64,000 nt of DNA from an uncultured Clostridium sp. (GCA_948466265.1 CAOJZU010000006.1:10370-74369), one strand, 5' to 3'; shown: positions 1-11,035, counted from the first letter of the stretch. Numbers and translations: made by a program. The notes: generated by a model not told the origin, from the letters alone.

Positions 1-58
1 TGAAAACACCACCAATATAATTATAAAACGGTTGTTTGTATTTGTCAACAATAATTTA

Positions 59-1424
59 TTATGCATATTTGTATTTTTTTCTATTTAAAATTAAAAATAT
101 TACACTTACAATTAGTGCTAAAATTTCCGCAAATACGACTGAAAGCCAAATTCCATCAAGTCCAAATATTGCAGGTAATAAAAATATCATTATTATTTGG
201 AATACCAAGGTTCTTAAAAATGATATAGCCGCTGAAACTGCTCCATTATTTAATGCTGTAAAGAATGATGAGCTGAATATATTAAATCCACTTATTATAT
301 AAGATAAAGAAAATAATCTTATAGCTCTTACTGTCATTTCTAAAAGTTCTAGATCATAACTTACAAATATTCCTGCAAGTACTCTTGATAGTATTTCTGC
401 TGCTCCTGTCATTATAATTGAAGTTACTGCAATAATTTTCAAGCTCTTTTTTAGTAAACTTTTTAATTCATCAAAATTTTCTGCTCCATAATTATATCCT
501 ATAATTGGTGCTGTTCCTATTGAATATCCTAGATATGTTCCAACAAATATGAATCCAACATACATTATAATCCCATATGAAGCAACTCCATTTGCTCCTG
601 CATATTTCATAAGTTGCATGTTAAATAGCATGTTAACAAGTGACATTGATAAATTTGTTAACATTTCAGATGATCCATTAGCACAAGCTTGTAATATTGG
701 TTTTAGTTCAAACTTCGCCTTTGTTAATTTTAGCTTACTATTATTTTTACGAGCAAAATATACTAGAGGAATTATTCCTCCGAATGGTTTGGCTTATTCC
801 TGTTGCAATTGCTGCTCCAAATAGACCCATTTTAAATACATAAATAAATAAAAAATCTAATATCATATTTGTAGCTCCTGTAATAATAGAAATTACAAGT
901 CCAAATGTTGGTTTTTCAGCAACAATTAAAAAGCTTTGAAAGCAATTTTGTAAAACAAATGGAACTAAAAATATAATTAATGTCCTTCCATAAATTGTAC
1001 AATACTCAAGCATAGCTTCATCTGCACCTAGAAGCTTTGATGCAGGTCTAACTACTATAACACCAATAACAGCAAATATAGTTCCTATTATTATTAGTAA
1101 GTACACTAACATTGAAAAATACCTATTTGCTCTGTCTCTGTCGCCTTCCCCCAATGTTTTTGAAACTAAAGCACTTCCTCCTGTCCCAAGCATAAATCCT
1201 ATAGTTCCTATTATCATTAATGCTGGCATTACTAAATTAACTGCTGCAAAAGCTTCAGTTCCAACAACATTAGAAACAAATATGCCATCTACTACTCCAT
1301 AAATTGATGTAAATATCATCATTATTATTGTTGGTATTGTAAATTTTATTAATTTTTTATATGTAAAGTGTTCTGATAATCCTATTTTCATTTTGTATCT
1401 TATGTTAGTATATTTATCTAACAT
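59..1424 (-). CDS. MATE family multidrug/Na+ antiporter (one CGG +1 site)
   Basis: This is a multi-pass membrane exporter of the MATE family, about 454 aa, the usual family length. Hydrophobic segments run throughout, and the N-terminal part after residue 12 is a typical MATE opening with a VVDGIFVSN stretch in the first transmembrane pair. The frame breaks once at a CGG codon (782-780). Skipping the C gives TI-GGIIPLVYF at residue 215 and joins the two halves without loss. The start ATG overlaps the stop of the upstream kinase-like gene in an ATGTTAG overlap, so the two are translationally coupled. The substrate is not predictable. Family assignment is firm. Joining the halves is an inference that depends on the CGG rule seen throughout the window. 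Confidence 0.88.
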
Positions 1425-2047
1425 TTACTCCTTTCTTTATTTTCAAACCAATTTTTAATGTATTCTGCAAGTGAAGGGATAATTTCTTTTATACTAATTT
1501 CTGAAGTATTTATGCAAAGATTGTAGTTTTCTTTATCTCCCCATTCTAAATTAGAAATTATTTTATGATAATTTTTCCTACCCTTATCTATTTGTATAAT
1601 CTGATTTTTTATTTCCTTATCTGTAAGATTTTCATTTTCTTTTGATTTTTCATGGCATCTTTTAATCTTTGTTTCCATATCTGCATAAACAAATATATTC
1701 ATTGGATTATATTCTTCTAGAATAGCATTTGCTCCTCTTCCTACAATAACTAAGTCTCCTTGTTTTGCAATTTCTTTTAATACTTTTGACATAGCAACTA
1801 AGATTTCTGTCTGATTACTTTGTAAATTAGAGTATGTAAGAAAAGATCTTGCAAATTTATAAGAATATGGTACCACTCCTTTTTCAGAAGAGTTTGCAAC
1901 ATATTCTTCTGAAAGACCTGTTTTCCTTGCGATTTCAGTTATAATTTCACGGTCATAATAGCCTATTTTTAGTTCTTCTGCAAGTCTTTTGCCAATTTCT
2001 CTTCCTCCGCTTCCAAATTCTCTACTAATTGTAATAATTCTATTCAT
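1418..2047 (-). CDS. cytidylate kinase-like P-loop protein
   Basis: This 209 aa protein belongs to the cytidylate-kinase-like family (AAA_26 type). It opens with ITISREFGSGGREIGKRLAE, in which the Gly-rich segment is the P-loop-like motif of this family. YYDREII follows at about residue 25 and VIVGRGAN at about residue 105. Clostridia often carry this protein as a stand-alone gene of unproven substrate, so true CMP kinase activity should not be assumed. ATG at 2047 is preferred because AAAGGAGG lies about 7 nt upstream; the next in-frame ATG upstream sits too close to that site. It is coupled to the MATE gene downstream. It contains off-frame CGG (AGC GGA) without any frame change. Confidence 0.8.
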   Translation of the reverse strand: MNRIITISREFGSGGREIGKRLAEELKIGYYDREIITEIARKTGLSEEYVANSSEKGVVPYSYKFARSFLTYSNLQSNQTEILVAMSKVLKEIAKQGDLVIVGRGANAILEEYNPMNIFVYADMETKIKRCHEKSKENENLTDKEIKNQIIQIDKGRKNYHKIISNLEWGDKENYNLCINTSEISIKEIIPSLAEYIKNWFENKERSKC

Positions 2048-2083
2048 ATGCATTCCTCCTTTTAGGTCAAAAAAATAGCCCAA

Positions 2084-2232
2084 TTATTTTTTTAAATAAC
2101 CGAGCGCACTCAGGCATCTTATTCGACATAAAATTGATAATTCAATTCTTGCGTTGCGACGCAACTGTCCTCCGATGGCTTATATTCAATTACTTAATAT
2201 ACAGTATTTTTTTATTTTTGTCAATACATTTT
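2084..2232 (-). promoter_or_regulatory. structured leader or intergenic element upstream of the kinase-MATE pair
   Basis: Non-coding, with several short hairpins read on the minus strand: TTGCGT-CGCA-ACGCAA near 2150, GAG-TGCG-CTC near 2103, and GGTTATTT/AAATAATT just before the ribosome site. The density of hairpins before a MATE exporter operon would fit a riboswitch or attenuator. I cannot match it to a named class. It may equally be a repetitive element. Confidence 0.35.
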
Positions 2233-3654
2233 TTATTCTACTGCTCTAATTTTTATTTCAGTGTTTCTACCATTCATATTAGCACTAAAAATATATATCG
2301 GAACATAATATCCTTTTGAGTCTAATAAATAGCTAAGTTTTGCATCTCCAAAACTTATATCTTTTATTTTAATACCTATATTATATTCGTCATACTTAAA
2401 TTTTCCTTCTAAAATTTTGTTATATGCTTCTTCTTCGCTTATTATCTCTTTACTAGCTACTTTCTTATATTCTATTATATTATTTGTAATCCTTTTTACA
2501 GTATTATCTTCATAATATACACAGGCTAAATTCCCATCTATTAATTTTTCTCCTTGAAGTTCCATATCTATTGAAAATGCATAGTTTCCATCTTTTTCTT
2601 CCTTAAATGTAGCATTTTCTGGTACTTTTACTCCTATCTTTTCAAGAGCTTTTTCGATTTCTTCTCTGCTTGATCCTGCTTTTACTTTTATTTCTTTTTT
2701 ATCATCATACGAAAAATTTGAGAAATCTGTGTATGAATATGTTCCCCCCTTATAGTCTATCCATACACTATATCCGCTTTCTTCCTTACTATTAGAATAA
2801 TATACTGCTGTATTTTCATAAATGTCTATGCGACTTTTGTCTAAAGTAGTTCCCATATTCTCAAATATTTTTTCTGCTATTCTTCTTGTTTCTTCCTCAG
2901 TTAATGTCTTTTTATAGAAAATATCTTGATTTGTTCTATCTTTTGAATATTCAGTTTGTTTTTCTATGTTTATATTTTTCATATTAACTTTGTAATTATA
3001 CTCAATAGGTAAGTTTCCTAATTCTTGGATTTCATATTTTATATATATCAAAGCGAAAAAAGTAATTACAAGTAATATAGGTAAAGCATAAATTGCTATA
3101 TATTTTCTGTTTTGCTTTTTCATTATGTTTTTGTATATCATAAACAGTAAATACCCAATTAATGTTCCAATTGTATTATTAAATATATCGTCTATTTCAA
3201 ATATTCCCACTCTAGTTAGGTACTGTATTGTTTCAATCGCTAATGTTACTAAAAAACCAATTGAAATTACTATATAACTTTTCTTTAGCTTGTTTGAATA
3301 TATAGGTAATAAAAATCCTAATGGAACAAATAATAAAATATTTAAAACTATATTTCTAAATAATGATATTTCCATTTTGTTATATGCTTCTCTATATGAA
3401 CTAAAAAGATGTAAGTTTGTATTACCATATAATCCTGTGCGATTTAAAAATACAGCACCTAGAACAACAATTATATAAACTACACTTATACTATATAAAC
3501 CTAATCTTTTTTTGTTTATAGTCTTTTTCCCATTCATTAGTTTCCTATAAATTACTTTATATCCTATAAAAAATAGTACTCCTAAAAATGTAAGCAAAAC
3601 TACTGCAAGCATTATATATTCTTTTAATAATGAAATTATACTAGATATCTCCAT
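2233..3654 (-). CDS. VanZ-domain membrane protein with large C-terminal extension
   Basis: 473 aa. Residues about 10-195 form a VanZ-type membrane domain with several helices. It includes LNILLFVPLGFLLPI and an IETIQYL...FEIDDIFNNTIGTLIGYLL region typical of VanZ. A further transmembrane helix at about 190-205 is followed by a soluble part of roughly 270 aa, probably extracytoplasmic, with no domain I recognise. VanZ proteins contribute to teicoplanin resistance in some hosts, but most family members have no assigned role. The gene is intact. Its CGG triplets are off-frame (AGC GGA near 2765). Confidence 0.8.
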   Translation of the reverse strand: MEISSIISLLKEYIMLAVVLLTFLGVLFFIGYKVIYRKLMNGKKTINKKRLGLYSISVVYIIVVLGAVFLNRTGLYGNTNLHLFSSYREAYNKMEISLFRNIVLNILLFVPLGFLLPIYSNKLKKSYIVISIGFLVTLAIETIQYLTRVGIFEIDDIFNNTIGTLIGYLLFMIYKNIMKKQNRKYIAIYALPILLVITFFALIYIKYEIQELGNLPIEYNYKVNMKNINIEKQTEYSKDRTNQDIFYKKTLTEEETRRIAEKIFENMGTTLDKSRIDIYENTAVYYSNSKEESGYSVWIDYKGGTYSYTDFSNFSYDDKKEIKVKAGSSREEIEKALEKIGVKVPENATFKEEKDGNYAFSIDMELQGEKLIDGNLACVYYEDNTVKRITNNIIEYKKVASKEIISEEEAYNKILEGKFKYDEYNIGIKIKDISFGDAKLSYLLDSKGYYVPIYIFSANMNGRNTEIKIRAVE

Positions 3655-3664
3655 ATATTACCCT

Positions 3665-4486
3665 CTAATTTCTTTCATCCAAATCATAATTTTCGTCTCC
3701 AAAAATCTCTGCAATTTTTTGGCCTCTTTTAAATGCCTCTAAATAAAATTGGTCAAGAGTTAGTTTATTTAGATATTCTCCTCTATATACTGGGTTCATC
3801 GTTACTGGTCCTCTATACTTAAGCAGTTTTAGTTTTTCTGTTATTGGTCTCCATTTTATCGTTCCATCAAATGGTAATAAATGAGAATCTTCTGTTCCAT
3901 CATTATCGTGAAAATTTATTGCAAGTGTCCTACTTTGACCAATATAAAATGGAAAATCTTCTTCATTGCTAAATGTATGATAATGTCCTGAATCAAAACA
4001 TAATCCAGTGTTATAATCTCTGGCAAACCAATATGCATCTGCTAGAATTTTAGTATCTTTTGTATTTTCAAATGCAATTAGTAAATTCATTCTTCTTGCA
4101 TATTGTTCAATTAATTTAAGTCTTTGAAATCCTACTTCTCTATTTGAGAGTTCTTCATCTCCACGTTCTAAATGCATTACAATCATTGGTATATGATGTA
4201 GCTTGGCTTCTCCAAGATTCTTCTTTATTCTTTTTAATGCTTTATCCCCTTCTTGTCCTTCCTTCCAAAGATTTGTTATGTCTTTATAACTTATATGTGC
4301 AAATAATATATTAAGTCCTAATTCCTTACATAGTTTTACTTGTTCTTTTTGTCTGATCTCCCACTTTTTTTCATCATACCACTGAACATATACATCTCTA
4401 AACCCTGCCTTTTTTACTGCGTGTATTGTTTCTTCAATAGTTACTCCTTCGTTATAATTTTGAATTCCAATCGCTGGTTTCCTCAT
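3665..4486 (-). CDS. sugar phosphate isomerase/epimerase-like TIM barrel protein
   Basis: 273 aa of the xylose-isomerase-like TIM-barrel superfamily (AP endonuclease 2 fold). Likely metal ligands sit in HLERGDEE near residue 105, AFENTKD near 140, FDSGHYH near 163 and NFHDND near 188, the usual spread of Glu/Asp/His residues for this fold. It lies 11 bp downstream of the VanZ gene start on the same strand but reads before it, so the order of transcription is this gene and then VanZ. The exact substrate is unknown. The frame is intact and it has no CGG codon. Confidence 0.75.
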   Translation of the reverse strand: MRKPAIGIQNYNEGVTIEETIHAVKKAGFRDVYVQWYDEKKWEIRQKEQVKLCKELGLNILFAHISYKDITNLWKEGQEGDKALKRIKKNLGEAKLHHIPMIVMHLERGDEELSNREVGFQRLKLIEQYARRMNLLIAFENTKDTKILADAYWFARDYNTGLCFDSGHYHTFSNEEDFPFYIGQSRTLAINFHDNDGTEDSHLLPFDGTIKWRPITEKLKLLKYRGPVTMNPVYRGEYLNKLTLDQFYLEAFKRGQKIAEIFGDENYDLDERN

Positions 4487-4590
4487 TTTATCACCTTCTC
4501 TTACTACTTTTCATACTACAAATTTTTATTAATTTAATTAAGTGATTATATTTTACCATATGAGTAATTAAAAGTCTATCATTAAAATAA

Positions 4591-4624
4591 CCTTAAATAT
4601 TATAATTTTCTATAATATTTAAGG
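4591..4624. terminator. perfect 14-bp hairpin after the dehydrogenase gene
   Basis: Arms CCTTAAATATTATA and TATAATATTTAAGG are separated by six bases. The hairpin lies just downstream of the 4663 stop on the minus strand and is followed by TTATTTTA. It probably works as a Rho-independent terminator; the AT-only arms make it weaker than the others in the window. Confidence 0.55.
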
Positions 4625-4662
4625 TATATGGCGCATTTTTTGACGTTAATTAATGTTATTTA

Positions 4663-5742
4663 CTATTTTACATATTCATTTAATGGCTTTACTCTATAGT
4701 TCAACTCACCAAATTTTTCTGTTGTTACATATCCAGGAGCAAAATTAATTACATCTGGAATTCTATTTACAATACTTGCACATGTTAATTCTACTGTTGC
4801 TGGTCTTGCAACAACTATACTAGTATTAGGTTCCCCTTCAATTGTCCATTCATTTTTATCATAATCTTCTTTTGAATATACTTTTCCTATACATTCGCTT
4901 TCAATTACAACTCCTTCTTTAGTATTAGTTGTAACAACTGCACTCATTCCTGTTGCATCTCCAGCTTTTACTGTTGTTCCAAGTGTAGACGAAACAATAT
5001 CTTCTTTATATGTTTGAGGTATACATTTTTGTGTTTGAGATGTTACAGTTAATCCTAATTTAGAACAAAGCCATCCATTTACATTCCACATATATGATGG
5101 TGCATATTCTCCTGAATTAATTAATTTTTGTCTTTCCTCATCACTCATTCTATCTACTGATGCAATTTCTTTATCGAATGCATCTAAATCTAAACCTGCT
5201 CCATGTGCTTTAGCTAAAGCAATTCCGTAATCTTCAACATTATAGCTTGAACTTCCTTTTATTTTCTTTATAGTTTGTGTAGAACCAGCTATACTAGAAA
5301 TTAGCTGTCCCCAATATATATCTTGATATCCACTTCCAGTTATTGTACACCCTGTTTTTTTTGCTAAATCATCTATTTCTTTTGTAAGAGTTGGGTTTGA
5401 ATTCCATGGGTAAAATGCTTCTTCACATGTAGATATTGCATTTACTCCTAATTTTGCACATAACATAAATGCATCTTTTATATCACTTAATAAGCTCATT
5501 GTTGTAACTATTGCTATATCAGGTTTTACATTCTTTATCATTTCTTCTGCATTTTCTAAAGATGTAACTTTAACTCCTTTTGGTTCTATGCCCATTATTT
5601 CGCCTATATCTTTTCCAATAACATCAGGATTTATATCAATTGCGCCTACAATTTCTCCCCCTTTTTCATAAACATAGCGCATAGTATAAACTGCCATTTT
5701 CCCTGTACCAAATTGTACAACCTTTACTTTTCTATCCATCAT
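4663..5742 (-). CDS. ord: 2,4-diaminopentanoate dehydrogenase-like oxidoreductase
   Basis: 359 aa, intact. It has an N-terminal Rossmann fold with VVQFGTGKMAVYTMRYV at residues 8-24 and VGAIDINPDVIGKD after the second strand, as in the dihydrodipicolinate-reductase-like family. It matches 2,4-diaminopentanoate dehydrogenase of clostridial ornithine/lysine fermentation in length and layout. That enzyme converts 2,4-diaminopentanoate to 2-amino-4-ketopentanoate with NAD(P). No other genes of the pathway are present here and the gene is flanked by hairpins, so it seems to be a single-gene unit. The family call is good. The precise substrate is inferred. Confidence 0.7.
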   Translation of the reverse strand: MMDRKVKVVQFGTGKMAVYTMRYVYEKGGEIVGAIDINPDVIGKDIGEIMGIEPKGVKVTSLENAEEMIKNVKPDIAIVTTMSLLSDIKDAFMLCAKLGVNAISTCEEAFYPWNSNPTLTKEIDDLAKKTGCTITGSGYQDIYWGQLISSIAGSTQTIKKIKGSSSYNVEDYGIALAKAHGAGLDLDAFDKEIASVDRMSDEERQKLINSGEYAPSYMWNVNGWLCSKLGLTVTSQTQKCIPQTYKEDIVSSTLGTTVKAGDATGMSAVVTTNTKEGVVIESECIGKVYSKEDYDKNEWTIEGEPNTSIVVARPATVELTCASIVNRIPDVINFAPGYVTTEKFGELNYRVKPLNEYVK

Positions 5743-5781
5743 AAAAATTTTCTCCTTTTCTTCTGATTTATATCAAGATTA

Positions 5782-5830
5782 TACACCATAAACTTAAAAT
5801 TATGCAATATGCTTTTTAGTTTATGGTGTA
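5782..5830. terminator. large inverted repeat between TVP38 gene and dehydrogenase
   Basis: TACACCATAAACT at 5782-5794 pairs with AGTTTATGGTGTA at 5818-5830. It directly follows the TVP38 stop on the minus strand and precedes the dehydrogenase start region, so it is probably the terminator of the TVP38 gene. Confidence 0.5.
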
Positions 5831-5837
5831 TGTGCTT

Positions 5838-6525
5838 TCATATATATTTTTCTTTTCTATTAAAAAAGTAAAGTATAATACCTGCAAATGCAAATGTAAT
5901 CCCGTAAGTCACTCCTATAACTACCCAATTTCCATCTACTAAGTTACTTCCTGCAATTGTTGAAGATATGATTGATGGAAATCTTGCAAATGTAGAAATA
6001 AGTAAAAATTTTACAGGTTTAATTGGAAGCAAGCCTGCAACATATACAAATAAATCTTTAGGCGTTCCTGGTATGAAAAATAATATAAAAAGAATTGTAT
6101 ATACTTTTTTAGGATCAGAAAACATCTTTGAATTTTCTATTTTCTCTATTTTTTCTTTTGATATAAAACTATATAAAAATCCTCTTCCAAATTTTCTAAC
6201 TGCAAAAAATATGACTACACTACTTAAAAACGCTCCTAAGAATATAACAAACAGTCCACCTATTGGTCCATATGACATACCAGCAAGTACTTCTACTGGC
6301 TCTCCTGGCAAAATTGGTAAAAATATTTGAACTACCATAAGTCCTACTATCGTAAATATTCCTTTAGGCCCAAGGCTTTCTATATTTTCCTTAAATGTAG
6401 CTCTTCCGTTCTTCTGTCGATATGCTTTTGAATATTGGTAAAAGCTGCACTGTTAAAAATACCATAATTAGTACAAATGCTATTAATACTATTAATTTAA
6501 ATATCTTAATTTTTTTATCTTTCAT
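5838..6525 (-). CDS. TVP38/TMEM64 (DedA-like) membrane protein (one CGG +1 site)
   Basis: 228 aa after joining at CGG 6408-6406. The N-terminal helix (residues 5-30) lies before the break. After it comes the conserved VTT core with FLPILPGEPVEVLAGMSYGPIGG, and then FFIPGTPKDLFVYVAGLLPI. These loops (GEPVE and PGTPKD) are hallmark segments of the TVP38/DedA family, whose members act in lipid scrambling or membrane homeostasis. Without the shift, translation would end within two codons of the CGG. The start ATG 6525 has GGAG about 9 nt upstream. Regulation is not evident. Confidence 0.85.
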
Positions 6526-6637
6526 ATATTTCTCCGTTTTTTTCTTTTAACTTGTTTATTATTATAACATAAGTTTATTAAGAAAAAACATATAAGAAAT
6601 TAATTTTTTCTTAAATTATATATCTTCATTTACTATC

Positions 6638-6659
6638 GACTTCATTTTGATATTCAGCA
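6638..6659. repeat. 22-nt direct repeat, copy 1
   Basis: This 22-nt stretch is identical to 45868-45889. Both copies sit just upstream of plus-strand genes of foreign-looking composition placed at convergent gaps of the backbone. The function is unknown. It may be the edge of a related acquired segment. The rest of 6526-6817 holds no gene I can support. Confidence 0.6.
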
Positions 6660-6817
6660 AATTTCAGTTGATTTTTTATGTAAATTATTATATAATATCA
6701 AAGAATGTTTGAATCTAACATTCTTTTTTAGATAAACTCTTACTTGATTTTTAAGTATTGTTTATTAAAAATGCATATTGGCAATCAAATAAAAAACGAA
6801 AGGTTGGTAAAAACACA

Positions 6818-7750
6818 ATGAAAAAAGTAACATCAATTATCCTTTGTACATTTCTTCTTATATGTCTTACATCTTGTGGTGAACAGACTGAAAGCGAAGA
6901 CCTTCTGACTGAAGATGATGTTAAGAGTACCACATCTCTTAGTGAAGCATTTAATTATTCATTTACAGAAGGCTATAATACAGGTTTTAAGGAAGGAGTC
7001 TCTAGTCAGTCTGTTAAACAAAACGAAGAAACTGATAATCATAAAAAGGAAGCCATTTATTACAAAGCAAAAGATTACTATCTAAATAGTGACTGGGACG
7101 GATATCCTACTATATTAGATGGGCACACTATTGAACTTAGTAGAAGTTCCGGCGAAATTCTCATTGATGGATATCTTGTTCATCAAGAGAATTTGGACTT
7201 ACCAGAAGATTTGGATACTACAGCATTTGATAGTAACTTATGGTATGTTCCTTATTTTGGAAATGCTGTTATCCAAGATCAAGTTTTAAAAATCTACAGG
7301 AAAGGAGAACTTTTTACTCTTCCTGGTGGAGAATTGGTTTATGATGGGATCGATCTAAATCATTATACACCTATCAGCTATTTTCTTCGTCCTTATGAAG
7401 AGTATAATAAGCTTTTCCTACTTGTAACAGCTGTACCAAATGATGTTCTTGATGAATACGGTATCGAGTATCTTAATGAGCTTGTTGGCGAAGGCTTTCC
7501 TTTATACTATAGCGAATGGAATGATACTGATACCCCACTTGCTGACGCAAAACGATATCTGTATGTTTTCCCAAACTCCACTGCTTCCAAAGTTGAACTC
7601 GTTTCAGAAGTTAAGGACTGGATGATTTGGCAATCTTCAGGCTCACCTGAAGAGTGGTCGTACACAGATGTGTCTGGTATCAAGTGGAAATATCAAAACT
7701 CACTTGAAAATTACGGATTTGTTCAGACTAAATCTTCTACTTTGAACTAA
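6818..7750 (+). CDS. putative acquired lipoprotein of unknown function
   Basis: 310 aa from ATG 6818. The N-terminus is a classic lipoprotein signal: KK, a hydrophobic stretch, then LTSC as lipobox with the acylated Cys at about residue 20. The rest is soluble and acidic with no domain I recognise. It is on the plus strand, against the backbone, and its codon use is richer in GC-ending codons than the neighbours. It carries only off-frame CGG (GAC GGA, TCC GGC, TAC GGT). The gene probably came by transfer, since a repeated 22-nt sequence lies upstream and an identical one precedes another foreign fragment at 45868. Start choice rests on the signal peptide; the ribosome site is poor. Confidence 0.65.
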   Translation: MKKVTSIILCTFLLICLTSCGEQTESEDLLTEDDVKSTTSLSEAFNYSFTEGYNTGFKEGVSSQSVKQNEETDNHKKEAIYYKAKDYYLNSDWDGYPTILDGHTIELSRSSGEILIDGYLVHQENLDLPEDLDTTAFDSNLWYVPYFGNAVIQDQVLKIYRKGELFTLPGGELVYDGIDLNHYTPISYFLRPYEEYNKLFLLVTAVPNDVLDEYGIEYLNELVGEGFPLYYSEWNDTDTPLADAKRYLYVFPNSTASKVELVSEVKDWMIWQSSGSPEEWSYTDVSGIKWKYQNSLENYGFVQTKSSTLN

Positions 7751-7772
7751 CTTTTTTCTTGCCAATTATGCA

Positions 7773-7807
7773 AAAAGACGCAAAAAGCTTTGCCTTTTGC
7801 GTCTTTT
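7773..7807. terminator. bidirectional terminator between lipoprotein gene and carB
   Basis: AAAAGACGCAAAA pairs with TTTTGCGTCTTTT across an 8-9 base loop, with A and T tracts at either side. It serves the convergent lipoprotein gene (+) and carB (-). Confidence 0.8.
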
Positions 7808-7814
7808 ATATATA

Positions 7815-10800
7815 TTATACTTTTGTTATATCAACTACATCAATTTCTTCTTCTGTGTTTATATCCTCAATTGCATCATATAAAGCATTTGCTGTATCTA
7901 ATGATGTGAAGCATGGTACTTTTGATTCTACTGCGAGTCTTCTTATCTTAAATCCGTCTCTGTTTGCTTCTTTTCCCCTTGTTGGAGTATTTATTATAAA
8001 GTTAATTTTTCCGAGTTTGTAATAAGTTTGGTATACTCTCTGCACCTTCCCATATTTTTTCAACAACTTTTGCTTCAATTCCGTTATTTCTAAGTAATGC
8101 AGCTGTTCCTTTTGTTGCATATATTCCAAAGCCTTTATTATATAGCTTTTTAGCAAGTGGAAGCATTTCTTCTTTGTCTTTATCCCTTACAGTTATAAGA
8201 ACATTTCCGTGTTTTTGGCACTTGTATACCTGTTCCTATAAATGCTTTTACAATGGCATCTGAGAAGTTTTTAGATACACCTAAAACCTCTCCTGTAGAT
8301 TTCATTTCAGGGCCTAAACTTGTATCAGCATTTTTTATTTTTTCAAATGAGAATACTGGCATTTTTATTGCAATATATTCACTTCTTTTATAAAGCCCTG
8401 TTCCATACCCTATATCCTTTAATTTTTCTCCTAAAATTACTCTAGTTGCAATATCAATTACTGGTAAGTTTGTTACTTTGCTGATATATGGTACTGTTCT
8501 ACTTGAACGTGGGTTTACTTCTATTATATATACTTCACCTTTGCAAATTATAAACTGAATATTAAGAACTCCGAGTAACATTAAGCTCTTTTGCAATTTT
8601 TGTGGTATATTCTACTATTTTTTCCTGATGTTCTTTGCTTATATTTTGTGTTGGATATACAGATATACTATCTCCTGAGTGAACTCCTGCTCTTTCTAAG
8701 TGTTCCATAATTCCTGGTATTAATATATCCTCTCCATCACATATTGCATCTACTTCTAGCTCTTTTCCAAGCATATATTTATCTACGAGTATTGGATGTT
8801 CTTGTACTGTTTTGTTTATTTCATTAATAAATTCTGTAATTTCAGCATCGTCATAGGCAATTGCCATTCCTTGTCCGCCTAGTACATATGAAGGTCTGAC
8901 TAGAACTGGATATTCTAGTTTTCTTGCAACTTCTATTGCTTCTGCCACTGTATAAACTGTACTTCCCTTTGGTCTTAAGATATCACAGTTATTCAAAGCT
9001 TCATCAAAGAGTTCTCTATCTTCTGCTCTATCCATATCTTCTTCCTGAGTTCCAAGTATTTTTACTCCCATATCTTTTAAAGCTTTTGTTAGTTTTATCG
9101 CAGTTTGTCCACCAAATTGTACTATTGCTCCAAAAGGCTTCTCTGTATTTACAACATTTTCTACATCTTCTGGTGTTAGAGGCTCAAAGTATAGTTTATC
9201 TGCTATATCAAAGTCTGTACTTACCGTTTCTGGATTGTTATTTATAATTATTGTTTCATAGCCATTTTTCTTTAATGACCATACTGAATGTACACTACAA
9301 TAATCGAATTCTATTCCCTGTCCTATTCTAATTGGACCAGAGCCGAAGTACTAAAACTTTCTTTTTGTTTTTATCTCCACCTGCTTCATTCTCGTCGTCA
9401 TAGCTAGAATAATAGTATGGTGTTTCTGCATCAAATTCAGCAGCACATGTATCAACCATTTTAAATGATGCTTCAATTTTGTTTTCTTTTCTTAATTTCT
9501 TTATTTCTTCTACTGAAACTTTAGTAAATCTTGAAATTACGCTATCTGTAAAGCCATATTTTTTTGCTCTTCTTAATAAGTCTATACTTAAATTCTGAGT
9601 TTTTAATTCTTCTTCCATTTTTACTATGTTTTGTATTTTACCAATAAAGAAAGTATCAATTGTTGTTGCTTCATGTATTTGCTTTTCTTTCATTCCTCTT
9701 CTTAAGTTTTCTGCAACTACCCATAAAGTTTCATTGTCTACAGACTTAAGTTTTTCTCTCATTTGCTCATCTGACAATTCTTTATATTTTGGTAAATATA
9801 GACAATCTACATTTTCTTCTAGAGACCTTATTGCTTTCATGATACCTGCTTCTAAGTTTTCTGCAATTGCCATTACTTCTCCTGTTGCTTTCATTTGTGT
9901 ACCAAGTTCACGGCTAGCTGTTAAAAACTTATTAAATGGCCACTTTGGCACTTTTACTACAACATAGTCTAAAACTGGCTCAAAACATGCATAAGTTTTT
10001 CCTGTTACTGCGTTCTTTATTTCGTCTAAAGTATATCCAATTGCAATTTTTGTTGCAACTTTTGCAATAGGGTATCCTGTTGCTTTTGATGCTAAAGCTG
10101 AAGACCTACTTACTCTCGGGTTTACTTCTATTACTGCATATTCAAAGCTATTTGGGTTTAGTGCAAATTGTACATTACATCCACCTTCTATTTTAAGTGC
10201 TGAAATTATCTTTATTGCTGATGTTCTAAGCATTTGATATTCATTATCTGCAAGTGTTTGTGAAGGTGCAACTACTATACTATCTCCTGTATGTACTCCT
10301 ACTGGGTTAATATTTTCCATATTACATACTGTAATACAATTTCCGCTTAGAGTCTCTAATTACTTCATATTCAATTTCTTTCCAGCCTGATATACATTTT
10401 TCAATTAATACTTGGCACACTCTTGATAAATGAAGTCCATTAGAACATATTTCTCTTAATTGTTCTTCTGTATAGGCAATTCCTCCACCTGTTCCACCTA
10501 AAGTATATGCAGGTCTAACAATTACTGGAAGCCCTATTTCTCTTGAAAAATTTACTGCGTCTTCTACTGTATTTACAACTTTACTTGCAATACATGGTTC
10601 ATTTATAGATTCCATCATATCTTTAAATGCTTGTCTATCTTCTGCATTTTTTATACCTTCTGGAGATGTTCCAAGTAACATTATATTTTTTTCTTTTAAG
10701 TATCCTACTTCTGCAAGTTCCATTGCAATATTTAAGCCTGTTTGCCCACCAAGGTTTGGTAAAATACTATCTGGTTTTTCTTTTTCTATTATTTTTTTAA

Positions 10801-11020
10801 CAGTTGTAACTGTTAGTGGCTCTATATATATTTTATCTGCCATATGTTTGTCTGTCATTATTGTTGCTGGATTTGAATTTACAAGCACAACTTCTAATCC
10901 TTCTTTTTTAAGTTCAACACATGCTTGTGTTCCTGCATAGTCAAACTCTGCTGCTTGTCCTATTATTATTGGACCAGATCCTATTACTAGTACTTTTTTT
11001 ATTTTTTTATTTCTTGGCAT
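7815..11020 (-). CDS. carB: carbamoyl-phosphate synthase large subunit (five CGG +1 sites)
   Basis: CarB makes carbamoyl phosphate from ammonia, bicarbonate and 2 ATP for pyrimidine and arginine synthesis. Read with five +1 skips at CGG (10345, 9345, 8573, 8209, 8013), it gives about 1067 aa, the normal length. The N-terminal half starts [21 protein letters not shown]. The second half starts with the homologous [15 protein letters not shown], whose first glycine is exactly a skipped site. The ATP-grasp motifs ([31 protein letters not shown]) and the C-terminal MGS-like regulatory domain ([15 protein letters not shown]) are intact. It lies 15 nt downstream of carA. Without the skips no functional domain pair would be made. 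Confidence 0.93.
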
Positions 11021-11035
11021 AATAATTTCTCCTTA

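Noticed and set aside
8023..8156. A separate small gene upstream of the carB end
   Set aside because: The first part of that frame is out-of-frame carB sequence. Only the part after the CGG at 8013-8011 is coding, as the CarB C-terminus.
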